A stretch of DNA of 12,590 bases from Alphaproteobacteria bacterium (lineage in GTDB: Bacteria > Pseudomonadota > Alphaproteobacteria > Sneathiellales > Sneathiellaceae), in NCBI GenBank assembly GCA_006226265.1, contig SBHH01000250.1, forward strand, positions 1 through 12,590, given 5' to 3'. Every line of letters begins with the position of its first letter. The first letter of the stretch is position 1. A program made the position numbers and the translations under genes. The notes under the pieces were generated by a model that was not told where the DNA came from, did no database searches, and saw nothing but the letters and a program-made list of their open reading frames with translations. Below, in pieces: positions 1-6,703 of this stretch.

Positions 1-23
1 CCTTTCTTGATCTTGAATGCGAT

Positions 24-47
24 AACTTGTTTGCAGGCAAACAAGTT
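24..47. promoter_or_regulatory. 24-bp near-perfect palindrome, possible repressor operator
   Basis: Two 11-bp arms, AACTTGTTTGC (24-34) and GCAAACAAGTT (37-47), are exact reverse complements separated by AG. The even, two-fold symmetric shape of about 24 bp is typical of operators for dimeric repressors such as the TetR family. No U-tract follows, so it is not a good terminator. The gene it would control lies left of the window, because the Bax-inhibitor gene on the right points toward it and ends at the terminator between them. The operator role is inference from symmetry alone. Confidence 0.45.
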
Positions 48-72
48 TACCAGTCTCGAAACGCCGCACAAT

Positions 73-102
73 AAAAAACCCGGCACGAAGCCGGGTTTTT
101 TT
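73..102. terminator. Bidirectional intrinsic terminator
   Basis: The stem AAAAAACCCGGC (73-84) pairs with GCCGGGTTTTTT (90-101) around the loop ACGAA. The GC core is flanked by A-tracts on one side and T-tracts on the other, so it can end transcription on both strands. It lies 25 nt beyond the stop codon of the minus-strand Bax-inhibitor gene and is the natural terminator for it. It would also stop plus-strand transcripts arriving from the left. Confidence 0.9.
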
Positions 103-126
103 CAATTTAGGTTGCGCGGGCCTGCG

Positions 127-834
127 TCAGTTGCGGTTCCCCATCAGGTTCAGCAGCAGCAGGAACATGTTGAGGAAATTGAGGTAGAGCGAAACTGCGC
201 CCATGATGGCCCCTTTTTCCAGCACTTCCTGGCTGTAACCGTGATAATACTGCGATTTCAGCCGCTGCGTATCGAAGGCGGTGAGGCCCGTGAAGATCAG
301 CACACCGAGGATGGAGACAACGAAGTTCATCATCGCGGAATGCAGGAAAATATTCACGACCGAAGCAATGATAATGCCGATCAGCCCCATAAAGAGGAAG
401 CTCCCGAAACCAGTCAGGTCCCGCTTCGTCACGTAGCCATAGAGGCTGGACGCGCCAAAGGTGGCGGCGGTAATAAAGAAGACTTCAACAACGCTTTGTG
501 CCGTATAGACCTTGAAAATATAGGCGATTGAAACACCGAAGGTCGCCACCATGATCCAGTAAAGGACTTTGGTCGTGCTCGCGCTCGCGCGGGACATACC
601 AAGCAGCAGGCCAATCGGCGCCAGCATCACAACCCACTGCAGGGGCGTACCGAAAACGGCCTGATAAAAAGCCGGGTTCATGGCCGTGATCGCGGCGGCA
701 ATACCACTCAGCGCAAGGCCAGAAGCCATATAGTTGTAAACCTTCAGCATATAGCTGCGCAGGCCCTCATCCAGAACGGCACGGTCCTGCGCGCCTGCTC
801 TAGCCGTGTTGAACTTAGAAAAGTCTGTTGCCAT
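127..834 (-). CDS. Bax inhibitor-1/YccA family integral membrane protein
   Basis: The 235-residue product is very hydrophobic, with about seven membrane segments starting near residue 35 (YNYMASGLALSGIAAAI). It has the family layout: a soluble N-terminus with DEGLRSYMLKVYNYM, a late motif TAFDTQRLK (Asp188) and the final LYLNFLNMF helix. The family (BI-1/TMBIM; E. coli YccA and YbhL, B. subtilis YetJ) is known as membrane proteins with pH-dependent calcium leak activity in YetJ, and YccA interacts with the FtsH protease. The ATG at 834 is preceded by AGGGGAA (841-847 on the other strand) six bases away, which fixes the start. One oddity is that the second aspartate of the YetJ di-aspartyl pH sensor appears to be Asn219 here. 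The gene is monocistronic as far as visible and ends at the terminator at 73-102. The family call is secure; the physiological role is not. Confidence 0.93.
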   Translation of the reverse strand: MATDFSKFNTARAGAQDRAVLDEGLRSYMLKVYNYMASGLALSGIAAAITAMNPAFYQAVFGTPLQWVVMLAPIGLLLGMSRASASTTKVLYWIMVATFGVSIAYIFKVYTAQSVVEVFFITAATFGASSLYGYVTKRDLTGFGSFLFMGLIGIIIASVVNIFLHSAMMNFVVSILGVLIFTGLTAFDTQRLKSQYYHGYSQEVLEKGAIMGAVSLYLNFLNMFLLLLNLMGNRN

Positions 835-866
835 CTACATTTCCCCTGAAGGTATCGAATTCTTGA

Positions 867-897
867 TTTATATTGTATTTTCCGCCTTGTCTTTCAA
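867..897 (-). promoter_or_regulatory. Candidate sigma70-type promoter for the Bax-inhibitor gene
   Basis: On the minus strand TTGAAA (897-892) matches a -35 box well. AATATA (874-869) sits 17 bases further on, and TATAAA (872-867) sits 19 bases away. The stretch is AT-rich and lies 33-60 bases upstream of the start codon. The -10 match is imperfect, so this is only the best candidate in the gap. Confidence 0.35.
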
Positions 898-1214
898 GCG
901 GAAAAAGCACCCGAACTCGCAATAAATCCGCTTGCAAGCACAAGCATAGCATCATTCTTCCGAAATATCGAGAATGGCTTGTAAATCAGCCTGTTGAAAC
1001 AGGAAGACCTGATACTTTTTACCATTTTTCTTGCCAACCCATATCTCTCACGGAAAACACCATATACGCCAGCCCTTTCGGTGAAATAAGGAAATCTGTC
1101 AAAAGTTTTCCATTTTCTCATCAAATTCACGGCATGGCCCTGCCACATTCGCCCCCCATTCTCTTAGTCATGGCAACCGGGCGGGTGCTGAAATACAGTT
1201 CCCGCCAAACTGCC

Positions 1215-1246
1215 GACGGTAACGGGCCAATCCCGGTCAGACCGTC
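1215..1246 (+). promoter_or_regulatory. Leader hairpin upstream of the EF-hand gene
   Basis: GACGGT (1215-1220) pairs with ACCGTC (1241-1246), and inside it CGGG (1223-1226) pairs with CCCG (1232-1235) around the loop CCAAT. The hairpin ends 15 bases before the ribosome site GGAGA (1262-1266), so it could affect mRNA stability or translation. No T-run follows, so it is not a terminator. Function is inferred from position only. Confidence 0.35.
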
Positions 1247-1273
1247 TAAAGCAAAAGAAACGGAGACTTGATT

Positions 1274-1501
1274 ATGAAAAAGCTTCTTATCTCAGTTGCG
1301 GCCCTCAGCATTCTTGCTGCAGCCCCTGCAATGGCCGCAACCGGTAATTTCAAAAAAGTCGACGCCAACGGAAACGGCACCATCAGCTTTCAGGAACTGA
1401 AAGCAGCAATGCCAAGTGCTACCAAGGCAAAGTTTGCTGCCGCTGACAAGGACAAGAGCGGTGAACTGTCCAAGAAAGAATTTTCTTCCATGAAGGGATA
1501 A
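1274..1501 (+). CDS. Small exported EF-hand calcium-binding protein
   Basis: The 75-residue product begins with a classical Sec signal peptide (MKKLLISVAALSILAAAPAMA), with likely cleavage after Ala21. The mature part of about 54 residues is little more than one pair of EF-hands. Loop 1 is DANGNGTISFQE (residues 30-41) and loop 2 is DKDKSGELSKKE (58-69). Both have acidic or polar ligands at positions 1, 3, 5, 7 and 9, Gly at 6 and Glu at 12, so both should bind calcium. The ATG at 1274 is chosen over the in-frame TTG at 1268 because GGAGA (1262-1266) lies seven bases before it and because MKK starts a normal signal peptide. The protein should act in the periplasm or outside the cell as a calcium buffer or sensor. 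Its partner is unknown. A long hairpin follows the stop codon. Confidence 0.9.
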   Translation: MKKLLISVAALSILAAAPAMAATGNFKKVDANGNGTISFQELKAAMPSATKAKFAAADKDKSGELSKKEFSSMKG

Positions 1502-1518
1502 TATTCCCTCGTGGCTTC

Positions 1519-1600
1519 GTTGCCTCCCTGTGTCTGGCCGTCAGTTATCCCCCGGTAGCTGGCGGCCGGATACGTTTCAGGGAGGCAACCTCGCCTTTTT
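1519..1600 (+). terminator. Long two-part RNA hairpin with trailing T-run
   Basis: The outer arms GTTGCCTCCCTG (1519-1530) and CAGGGAGGCAAC (1578-1589) match perfectly over 12 bp. Inside, 1533-1547 pairs with 1556-1570 over 15 consecutive positions around the loop TCCCCCGG (1548-1555), with an asymmetric internal loop (TG against TACGTTT) between the two stems. Three of the inner pairs are T·G (1535-1568, 1541-1562, 1545-1558). These pair only in a plus-strand transcript, so the structure belongs to RNA read from the EF-hand side. TTTTT (1596-1600) follows six bases after the stem, which fits a terminator for the EF-hand gene, though stem and T-run are not adjacent. It could also be a 3' stabilising element or a small RNA end. 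Confidence 0.6.
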
Positions 1601-4146
1601 CAATCCACCCGGAGGACCGGAGCCGTCTTTTCACCAAGCGCCCGCCAGGATCCAACCAGCCCAAAGGAAAGCGTGACAGCAACACTCACCAAAATCGTTG
1701 CGAGAATGGTGAAGGGCAGACTGACCCATTTTCCGTCGAGAAGTTCTGTTACGACAAAATAGGCCGCTATCCACCCCGCTCCGGCTGCGATGACAGACGT
1801 CACCAGGCCAAGCAGGGCATATTCCAGAAGAAAGGTCGCGAAGATATTTTTCCGCGTGGCCCCGAGGACCTTCAGAATCACGGCGTCATAAACCCGCTTT
1901 CTATGTCCTGCCGCGAAAGCACCCGCCAACACCAGTATCCCGGCCACCAAAGTGATCGAGGAAATCGCAGAAACGGCGGAAGATAATTGTTCCAGTATCT
2001 TTGCAACGGTCTGCAAGGCTTCCTTCATGCGAATGACGGAGATATTGGCATACTTGCCGGTGACCGCCCGGAAAAGGGCGTTTTCCGCTTTGTCGTCGGC
2101 CCGCGCGGTCGCGAGATGCGCATGCGGTGCGCCTTTAAGACTGTGGGGATCGAAGACCAGCACGAAATTGATCGACATCGTGGTCCAGTCGATCTCCCGC
2201 AAATTCGCGACTGTTGCCGTGATTTCCCGGCCCATGACATTGACAGTGATCGGATCGCCGAGTTGTAGGCCCAAGCCTTTCGCAATTTCCTTGTCCATGC
2301 TGACGAGCGGCGGCCCGGCGTAATCTTCCGGCCACCATTTTCCGTCCACAACGACCGCGCCTTTCGGTGGCATCGCAGCATAGGTAATTCCACGATCCCC
2401 CCGGAGCGCCCAGCGGGCATCCGGCGCGACCTTGACCTCGGCGGCAGGCACACCATTCACCCTGGTGATACGTCCCCGCATATTCGGGACATGCTCGACA
2501 TCCGAAACGCCCGGCACGCTTTCCGCCGTCTTCACGAAATTATCAAGCTGGTCCGACTGAATATCTATGAAGAAGAAGGCGGGGGCGCGCTCCGGTATCT
2601 GCTCCTGCACCTGCCGGGTGAGGTTACCCTCGATCAAGGCGACCGTGACGAACAGGGTGAGCCCGAGCCCCATCGAGAGGATGACACTGTTGGTCGCAGC
2701 ATCGGGGCGATAAAGATTGGCGATGGCAAGCCGGAGAGCCGGGATTTTCGGGCGGTGCAATCGCCTCGCAAGCGATTGCACCGCATATCCCGTCGCCATG
2801 AGAAGCGCGAAAATACCGGCAAGCGAGACAATAAAGATGGCGGCGAATTTCTTCTCGTAACTCGTGAGGACGGCGAGCAGAACAAGAACGCCGAGGCTGA
2901 CAAGAATGGCCAGAATATATTGCAGGCGCGGCCATCTAAACCGGCTGAACTGGCTCCGGAAGAGAGACGCCGCCGGTGTCTCCCGCGCGCGGGCAAGCGG
3001 CCAGATGGTGAAGACGGTGGCGGTCAGGAGGCCATAAGCCGTCGCCATCAGAAGCGGGCCCGCCGTGATTGTTATCTTGGGCGGCACGGGGAGCGCCCGC
3101 GCAAGGAATTCAGAGGCCATCATCGCCCCGCCAATCCCGAGCAACAAGCCGATGATCGAGCCCATGACGGCGAGAAACAGGACCTGCAGATAATGAATGC
3201 GGAAAATAAGCCGGCTGCTCGCGCCCAGGCATTTCAGGGTGGCAATCGTCTCCGTCTTGCCATCAAGATAAGCGCGAACCGCATTGCCGACACCCACCCC
3301 GCCGACCGCCAGCGCCGTGAGGCCGACCAGCGTCAGGAAAAGCGAAACCCGGTCAATGAAGCGCTTTATGCCAGGCGCACCGTTGGTCGCATCACGAATA
3401 CGCCAGACAGCATCAGGAAAGGCGGTTTGAGCATTTTCCCGGAAATCCGCTATCGATTGCCCGGGTGCGAGCGCAATACGATAGTGATAGCGCACCAGAC
3501 TGCCGGGTTGAACCAGTCCCGTATCCTGAAGCGCCGCCCCAGAAATGATCATCCGGGGACCGAGTGCAAGACCTTGCGATGCCTTGTCCGGCTCGGTCGC
3601 GATCAGCCCGCGCACCTGAACCGCCAAATCGCCTACTTTGACGAGACTGCCCCGCGAGAGGTCGAGCCGGTCGGCAAGAGCGGGCTCGATCAGCGCTCCA
3701 TAGATGCCGTCCTGCTTTTCAAGCAGCTCTTGCGGCGGGCCCGCCGGGCTATCGTCCGTCAATGTAAGGGCACCAAAAAGCGGGTAGGCGCCATCGACAG
3801 CCTTCAGTTCAGACAAGGTGCTGATCTTGCTGTCCATGCCTCGCACCATGGCGCGCATGGTATCGATTTCGGAGAGGCGGCCGTTTTCGCGGAACCAGTT
3901 TTTCTCATCCTCATTGGCGGCGCGCTGCGTGAGGCGGATATCCACATCGCCGCCGAGGATCACCCGGCCGTTTTCCTCAAGCCCCCGGGTAATGGAACCT
4001 GATAGCGTGCCGACGCCCGCAATGGCGGCAACGCCAAGAACAAGGCAGGCGAGAAAAATCCGGAAACCCTTGAGACTGCCCCGCAAATCCCGCCGGGCAA
4101 ATTTGAAGGCGAACAGAAAACTGTCGGGACGTTCTCCGTTATTCAC
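1600..4146 (-). CDS. ybbP: ABC transporter permease, YbbP/FtsX-like
   Basis: The 848-residue product matches the YbbP layout (about 800 residues in E. coli). It has an N-terminal membrane helix at about 28-48 (FLACLVLGVAAIAGVGTL), then a large MacB-type periplasmic domain. An FtsX core of helices follows around 270-500, then a second periplasmic domain, and three C-terminal helices ending near SFGLVGSWRAL. About ten membrane segments are visible. It should form the membrane part of an exporter with the ATPase upstream; this family is predicted to move lipids or lipoprotein-like substrates, but the YbbAP substrate is not established. The start is taken as GTG at 4146, which overlaps the ATPase stop in GTGAATAA and has a GGGA-type ribosome site nine bases before it. 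A longer in-frame reading to 4242 only adds 32 residues that look like ATPase sequence in another frame. Translation is probably coupled to ybbA. Confidence 0.92.
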   Translation of the reverse strand: MNNGERPDSFLFAFKFARRDLRGSLKGFRIFLACLVLGVAAIAGVGTLSGSITRGLEENGRVILGGDVDIRLTQRAANEDEKNWFRENGRLSEIDTMRAMVRGMDSKISTLSELKAVDGAYPLFGALTLTDDSPAGPPQELLEKQDGIYGALIEPALADRLDLSRGSLVKVGDLAVQVRGLIATEPDKASQGLALGPRMIISGAALQDTGLVQPGSLVRYHYRIALAPGQSIADFRENAQTAFPDAVWRIRDATNGAPGIKRFIDRVSLFLTLVGLTALAVGGVGVGNAVRAYLDGKTETIATLKCLGASSRLIFRIHYLQVLFLAVMGSIIGLLLGIGGAMMASEFLARALPVPPKITITAGPLLMATAYGLLTATVFTIWPLARARETPAASLFRSQFSRFRWPRLQYILAILVSLGVLVLLAVLTSYEKKFAAIFIVSLAGIFALLMATGYAVQSLARRLHRPKIPALRLAIANLYRPDAATNSVILSMGLGLTLFVTVALIEGNLTRQVQEQIPERAPAFFFIDIQSDQLDNFVKTAESVPGVSDVEHVPNMRGRITRVNGVPAAEVKVAPDARWALRGDRGITYAAMPPKGAVVVDGKWWPEDYAGPPLVSMDKEIAKGLGLQLGDPITVNVMGREITATVANLREIDWTTMSINFVLVFDPHSLKGAPHAHLATARADDKAENALFRAVTGKYANISVIRMKEALQTVAKILEQLSSAVSAISSITLVAGILVLAGAFAAGHRKRVYDAVILKVLGATRKNIFATFLLEYALLGLVTSVIAAGAGWIAAYFVVTELLDGKWVSLPFTILATILVSVAVTLSFGLVGSWRALGEKTAPVLRVD

Positions 4147-4861
4147 TCGTTTCGGTCCCTTCCAGTTCCGGGGCGGCAACGCTGACCCGGCCATCCTCGA
4201 TCCGGATGACATGGGAGCAACGGCTCGCCAGCGCCTCGTCATGGGTAATCAGCACCATGGTCGTGCCCTGCTTCGCATGCAGGTGGAACATCAGATCGAC
4301 GATCCGCTCCCCGGTCTGGCCATCGAGGTTACCGGTGGGTTCGTCCGCGAGCAGGATTTTAGGATCCGTGCAAAGCGCCCTGGCAAGGGCCACGCGCTGT
4401 TGCTCCCCGCCTGAAAGTTGCGCTGGATAATGGCTCGCCCGTTCCTCCAGCCCGACGGAGGCAAGCTTTTCCCGCGCGAGATCGAAGGCATCGCGCCGCC
4501 CGCCAAGCTCCAGCGGGATAGCGATATTTTCAAGCGCCGTCATGGTCGGGATCAGATGAAAGGACTGGAAGACAATGCCGATATTGTCGCGGCGGAAGCG
4601 CGCCAGGGCATCCTCATCCATCGTCTCGATTTTCGCGCCCGCAATGCGGATCGTGCCGCTCGTCGGGGCCTCCAGCCCCGCCATGATCGACATCAGAGTC
4701 GATTTGCCGGACCCAGAAGGACCGACGATGCCGAGGGTCTCCCCCGGCTGTACAGTCAAATCTATACCACGTAAGATATTGACGGGGCCCGCATCCGACT
4801 TAAGTGTGAGATGGACGTCCCTTAATTCGATGATCGGCTCTGGAGGCAAGATAATTTCCAT
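4139..4861 (-). CDS. ybbA: ABC transporter ATP-binding protein, YbbA/LolD-like
   Basis: The 240-residue product has every ABC ATPase motif in order. Walker A is GPSGSGKST (residues 47-55), the Q-loop glutamine is Gln99 (FQSFHLIP), the signature is LSGGEQ (149-154), Walker B is ILLADEP with catalytic Glu174, the D-loop is NLD (178-180) and the switch is His207. FQSFHLIPTMTALENI closely follows the YbbA/LolD/MacB pattern. It should power the YbbP permease, whose gene overlaps it by eight bases. The ATG at 4861 matches where YbbA family proteins begin (MEIILPPEPIIELRDV). No good Shine-Dalgarno precedes it, and a TTG four codons later is an alternative. Upstream in-frame sequence up to 5047 is tesA read backwards. 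The start codon overlaps the divergent tesA start, so its promoter must lie inside the tesA coding region. Confidence 0.93.
   Translation of the reverse strand: MEIILPPEPIIELRDVHLTLKSDAGPVNILRGIDLTVQPGETLGIVGPSGSGKSTLMSIMAGLEAPTSGTIRIAGAKIETMDEDALARFRRDNIGIVFQSFHLIPTMTALENIAIPLELGGRRDAFDLAREKLASVGLEERASHYPAQLSGGEQQRVALARALCTDPKILLADEPTGNLDGQTGERIVDLMFHLHAKQGTTMVLITHDEALASRCSHVIRIEDGRVSVAAPELEGTETSE
4779..4807 (+). promoter_or_regulatory. Weak candidate promoter for tesA inside ybbA
   Basis: TTGACG (4779-4784) is a near-consensus -35 box on the plus strand, 76 bases before the tesA start, within the ybbA 5' coding region. The matching -10 region around 4801-4807 (TAAGTGT) is poor. It is listed because the overlapping start codons leave no intergenic space for promoters. 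Confidence 0.22.
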
Positions 4862-5519
4862 GCAAAAACAACAGGGTCTGACTTCTGCATATGGCGGCCG
4901 GACCGCTTTATTCAATATTTTTGCGGGCCTCCTGCTTGTTTTTTGCATTCTGTCCAATGCCTCCGCCGCGCCGGCGACGCGCATTGTCGCCATCGGGGAC
5001 AGTCTCACGGCCGGATATGGCCTGCCACCCGGCGTTGATTTCGTCACCCAGCTTCAGGCCGCCCTTCGGAAAGAAAATTTCGATGTCAAAATCGAAAATG
5101 CGGGCGTTTCGGGCGATACCTCAACGGGCGGATTACAGCGGCTTGACTGGGCGCTTGGCGATGGCGCCGATCTCGTCATTCTGGAACTTGGCGCGAACGA
5201 TGCCTTGCGCGGGATTTCGCCAGGCGTCACGCGAAAAAATCTTGATGAGATACTTGGCGTCCTTAAGAGGCGGAATATCCCGGTTCTCCTGACTGGCATG
5301 ATGGCACCACCCAATATGGGCAAGGATTATGCCAGTGAATTCAATAGCATCTATCCCGATCTCGCCGCCAAATACGACGTCGAGCTCTACCCCTTCTTCC
5401 TGAAGGATGTCGCCGCGATCCCGTCCCTTAACCAAAGTGATGCTATTCATCCAAACGCGGAAGGTGTAAAAGTGATCGTGAAAAACATGCTGCCATATGT
5501 GGCGCGGTTTCTGAAATAG
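4860..5519 (+). CDS. tesA: TesA-type GDSL arylesterase / lysophospholipase / thioesterase I
   Basis: The 219-residue product is a secreted SGNH hydrolase. Residues 1-36 form a long signal peptide with its hydrophobic core at about 16-31, likely cut after ASA. Block I is GDSLTAG with nucleophile Ser48. SGDTS supplies the oxyanion Gly85 and GAND supplies Asn113. DAIHPN supplies Asp194 and His197. These correspond to Ser10, Gly44, Asn73, Asp154 and His157 of mature E. coli TesA. It hydrolyses esters, lysophospholipids or acyl thioesters in the periplasm. The ATG at 4860 gives a complete signal peptide; GGAGG (4842-4846) lies 13 bases upstream, longer than usual. Divergence from ybbAP is also found in E. 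coli and suggests a shared lipid or ester export/processing role. thpR follows after 36 nt and may be cotranscribed. Confidence 0.93.
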   Translation: MQKQQGLTSAYGGRTALFNIFAGLLLVFCILSNASAAPATRIVAIGDSLTAGYGLPPGVDFVTQLQAALRKENFDVKIENAGVSGDTSTGGLQRLDWALGDGADLVILELGANDALRGISPGVTRKNLDEILGVLKRRNIPVLLTGMMAPPNMGKDYASEFNSIYPDLAAKYDVELYPFFLKDVAAIPSLNQSDAIHPNAEGVKVIVKNMLPYVARFLK

Positions 5520-5555
5520 ACAGCCCCCTCCTGTCCCCAAGTTCGAGGAGTATTC

Positions 5556-6101
5556 ATGCGCCTTTTCGTAGCCATTTCCCTGCCGGACGAGATCAAGGAA
5601 AACATCTCGTACCTTCGGGGTGGCATCCCCGATGCGCGCTGGATCGCCGCGGAAAATTCCCATGTCACCCTCGCCTTCATCGGCGAAGTGCAAAGCCCGA
5701 TGATGCAGGATATTTCGCTGGCCCTCGGGCGCATTCGCCACCCGGCGTTCGAAATGAATATCGAAGGGGTCGGTGTTTTTGGCAGCAACAAGCGCCCACG
5801 CATTCTCTGGGCCGGGGTGCGGAATATCGACAGCATCAATCTGTTGCACAAGAAGATCGTCACGGCGATCGAGGGCGTGGGCGCGAGCGTCGATGACCGC
5901 CGCTTCCGCCCGCATATCACGCTCGCCCGGGTGCATAACTCTCCTTACGAGCGGGTACGGAATTTCCTGACTGATCACGCGCTTTTCCGGACTGAGACAA
6001 TCCCGGTTGATGGTTTCGCGCTTTTTTCAAGCCATCTATCCTCGACCAGCGCCATTTATCAGGAAGAAGTTGCCTTCGATCTTATTCCGGCGGCCTCGTG
6101 A
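5556..6101 (+). CDS. thpR: RNA 2',3'-cyclic phosphodiesterase (2H family, former 2'-5' RNA ligase)
   Basis: The 181-residue product has the two histidine motifs that define the 2H phosphoesterase fold: His36-Val-Thr38 (SHVTLAFIGE) and His120-Ile-Thr122 (RFRPHITLARV). They are spaced as in ThpR/LigT, and the start MRLFVAISLP is typical. The enzyme opens 2',3'-cyclic phosphates on RNA to 2'-phosphates and can reversibly join 2'-5' linked tRNA halves. It is a soluble cytoplasmic protein of normal family length. The ribosome site GAGGAG (5545-5550) is five bases from the ATG. It lies 36 nt after tesA, which suggests cotranscription. Its last 20 bases overlap the 3' end of the convergent rsmJ gene. 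The cellular substrate in bacteria is not well settled. Confidence 0.93.
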   Translation: MRLFVAISLPDEIKENISYLRGGIPDARWIAAENSHVTLAFIGEVQSPMMQDISLALGRIRHPAFEMNIEGVGVFGSNKRPRILWAGVRNIDSINLLHKKIVTAIEGVGASVDDRRFRPHITLARVHNSPYERVRNFLTDHALFRTETIPVDGFALFSSHLSSTSAIYQEEVAFDLIPAAS

Positions 6102-6690
6102 TCATGAAGACGTCATAGCGCGTCGATTTCCCCATAATCTGATGCGACGGCGCGGGGATGCCGGTCATCGGGGCCGCCCGTCGCGGCCATTTGAGGACAA
6201 CCCGTTTCGTGGCCGTTGCAAGCGCCGCCTGCATCAGTTCCCGGCTGTCGGGATCGGCACCCACGATGTCCCGCAAATTCCGCATTTCCTCTTTCACCAA
6301 GGCTGATTTCCCGCGCGGCGGATGCATGGGATCGATGAGGATGGTCTCCACTTGTAGGCCGGGCAGGATATCCTTTGCATCGCCCTTTATCAGGCTCATC
6401 CGGTCCATGATTTCGGCAAGCTCTTGTGATGTAGCACGTGCTTCCTTTATCGCGGCCTCCAATGCGGCATGGACCGCCGTATTCCGCTCGATGAGGGTGA
6501 TTTCCGCGCCAAGGGAGGCAAGCAGAAAAGCATCGCGGCCAAGGCCCGCCGTTGCATCCACGATTGGTGGGGTAACACCCGCCTTCAAACCCAGCGCACG
6601 GGGAAGTTCCTGGCCGCGACCGCCGCCGTGACGCCGCCGGTAATCGACCGCACCGCTGGTGAAGTCGATATGAAGTGGCTTATCGGTCAT
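6082..6690 (-). CDS. rsmJ: 16S rRNA (guanine-1516-N2)-methyltransferase RsmJ
   Basis: The 202-residue product carries the RsmJ signatures: the N-terminal IDF..GAVDYRRRHGGGRG block (residues 8-26), the SAM-binding motif VDATAGLGRDAF (44-55), the acidic end of strand 2 in LIERN (66-70) and the catalytic-region motif DPMHPP (120-125), followed by KSALVKEEMR and ATKRVVLKWP. E. coli RsmJ methylates N2 of G1516 in 16S rRNA. This copy is about 50 residues shorter because it lacks the N-terminal extension of the E. coli protein, while the methyltransferase core is complete. It starts 13 nt after the stop of the spermidine-synthase-like gene and is probably in its operon. The ribosome site is weak (GAGGGA nine bases upstream). 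Its 3' end overlaps thpR by 20 bases. Confidence 0.92.
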   Translation of the reverse strand: MTDKPLHIDFTSGAVDYRRRHGGGRGQELPRALGLKAGVTPPIVDATAGLGRDAFLLASLGAEITLIERNTAVHAALEAAIKEARATSQELAEIMDRMSLIKGDAKDILPGLQVETILIDPMHPPRGKSALVKEEMRNLRDIVGADPDSRELMQAALATATKRVVLKWPRRAAPMTGIPAPSHQIMGKSTRYDVFMITRPPE

Positions 6691-6703
6691 GCGGAGCCAT
6701 CCC

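Larger units (their letters stand above)
835..1273. other. 439-nt non-coding gap between divergent genes
   Basis: This stretch separates the Bax-inhibitor gene (-) from the EF-hand gene (+) and is visibly richer in A/T than its neighbours. Short open frames cross it on both strands, but none has a ribosome site or family resemblance. It holds the candidate promoter at 867-897 and two hairpins. One is CCTGTT/AACAGG (990-995, 998-1003), optionally extended by ATCAG/CTGAT and followed by T-runs at 1016-1020 and 1025-1029. The other lies in the EF-hand leader at 1215-1246. I find no clear promoter for the EF-hand gene. Confidence 0.6.

Noticed and set aside
7..531. 174-codon open frame on the plus strand
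   Set aside because: It is antisense to the well-supported Bax-inhibitor gene and crosses its terminator; its translation is low-complexity with no family resemblance.
894..1148. 84-codon minus-strand frame in the non-coding gap
   Set aside because: No ribosome site, no recognisable domain, and AT-rich composition; the overlapping plus-strand frame at 873-1271 is equally unconvincing.
2491..4002. 503-codon plus-strand open frame
   Set aside because: Entirely antisense to the YbbP permease, and its translation is the Arg/Glu/His-rich pattern expected from reading a GC-rich gene backwards.
4147..4242. Longer start for the YbbP permease
   Set aside because: The extra 32 residues are the ybbA 3' end in another frame; the GTG at 4146 has a ribosome site and the usual coupled overlap.
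4862..5047. Longer start for the YbbA ATPase
   Set aside because: The extension is tesA signal-peptide and block I sequence read in reverse and does not resemble any ABC ATPase N-terminus.
5133..5978. 281-codon minus-strand open frame
   Set aside because: Antisense to tesA and thpR, both of which have complete catalytic motifs; the frame shows no domain.
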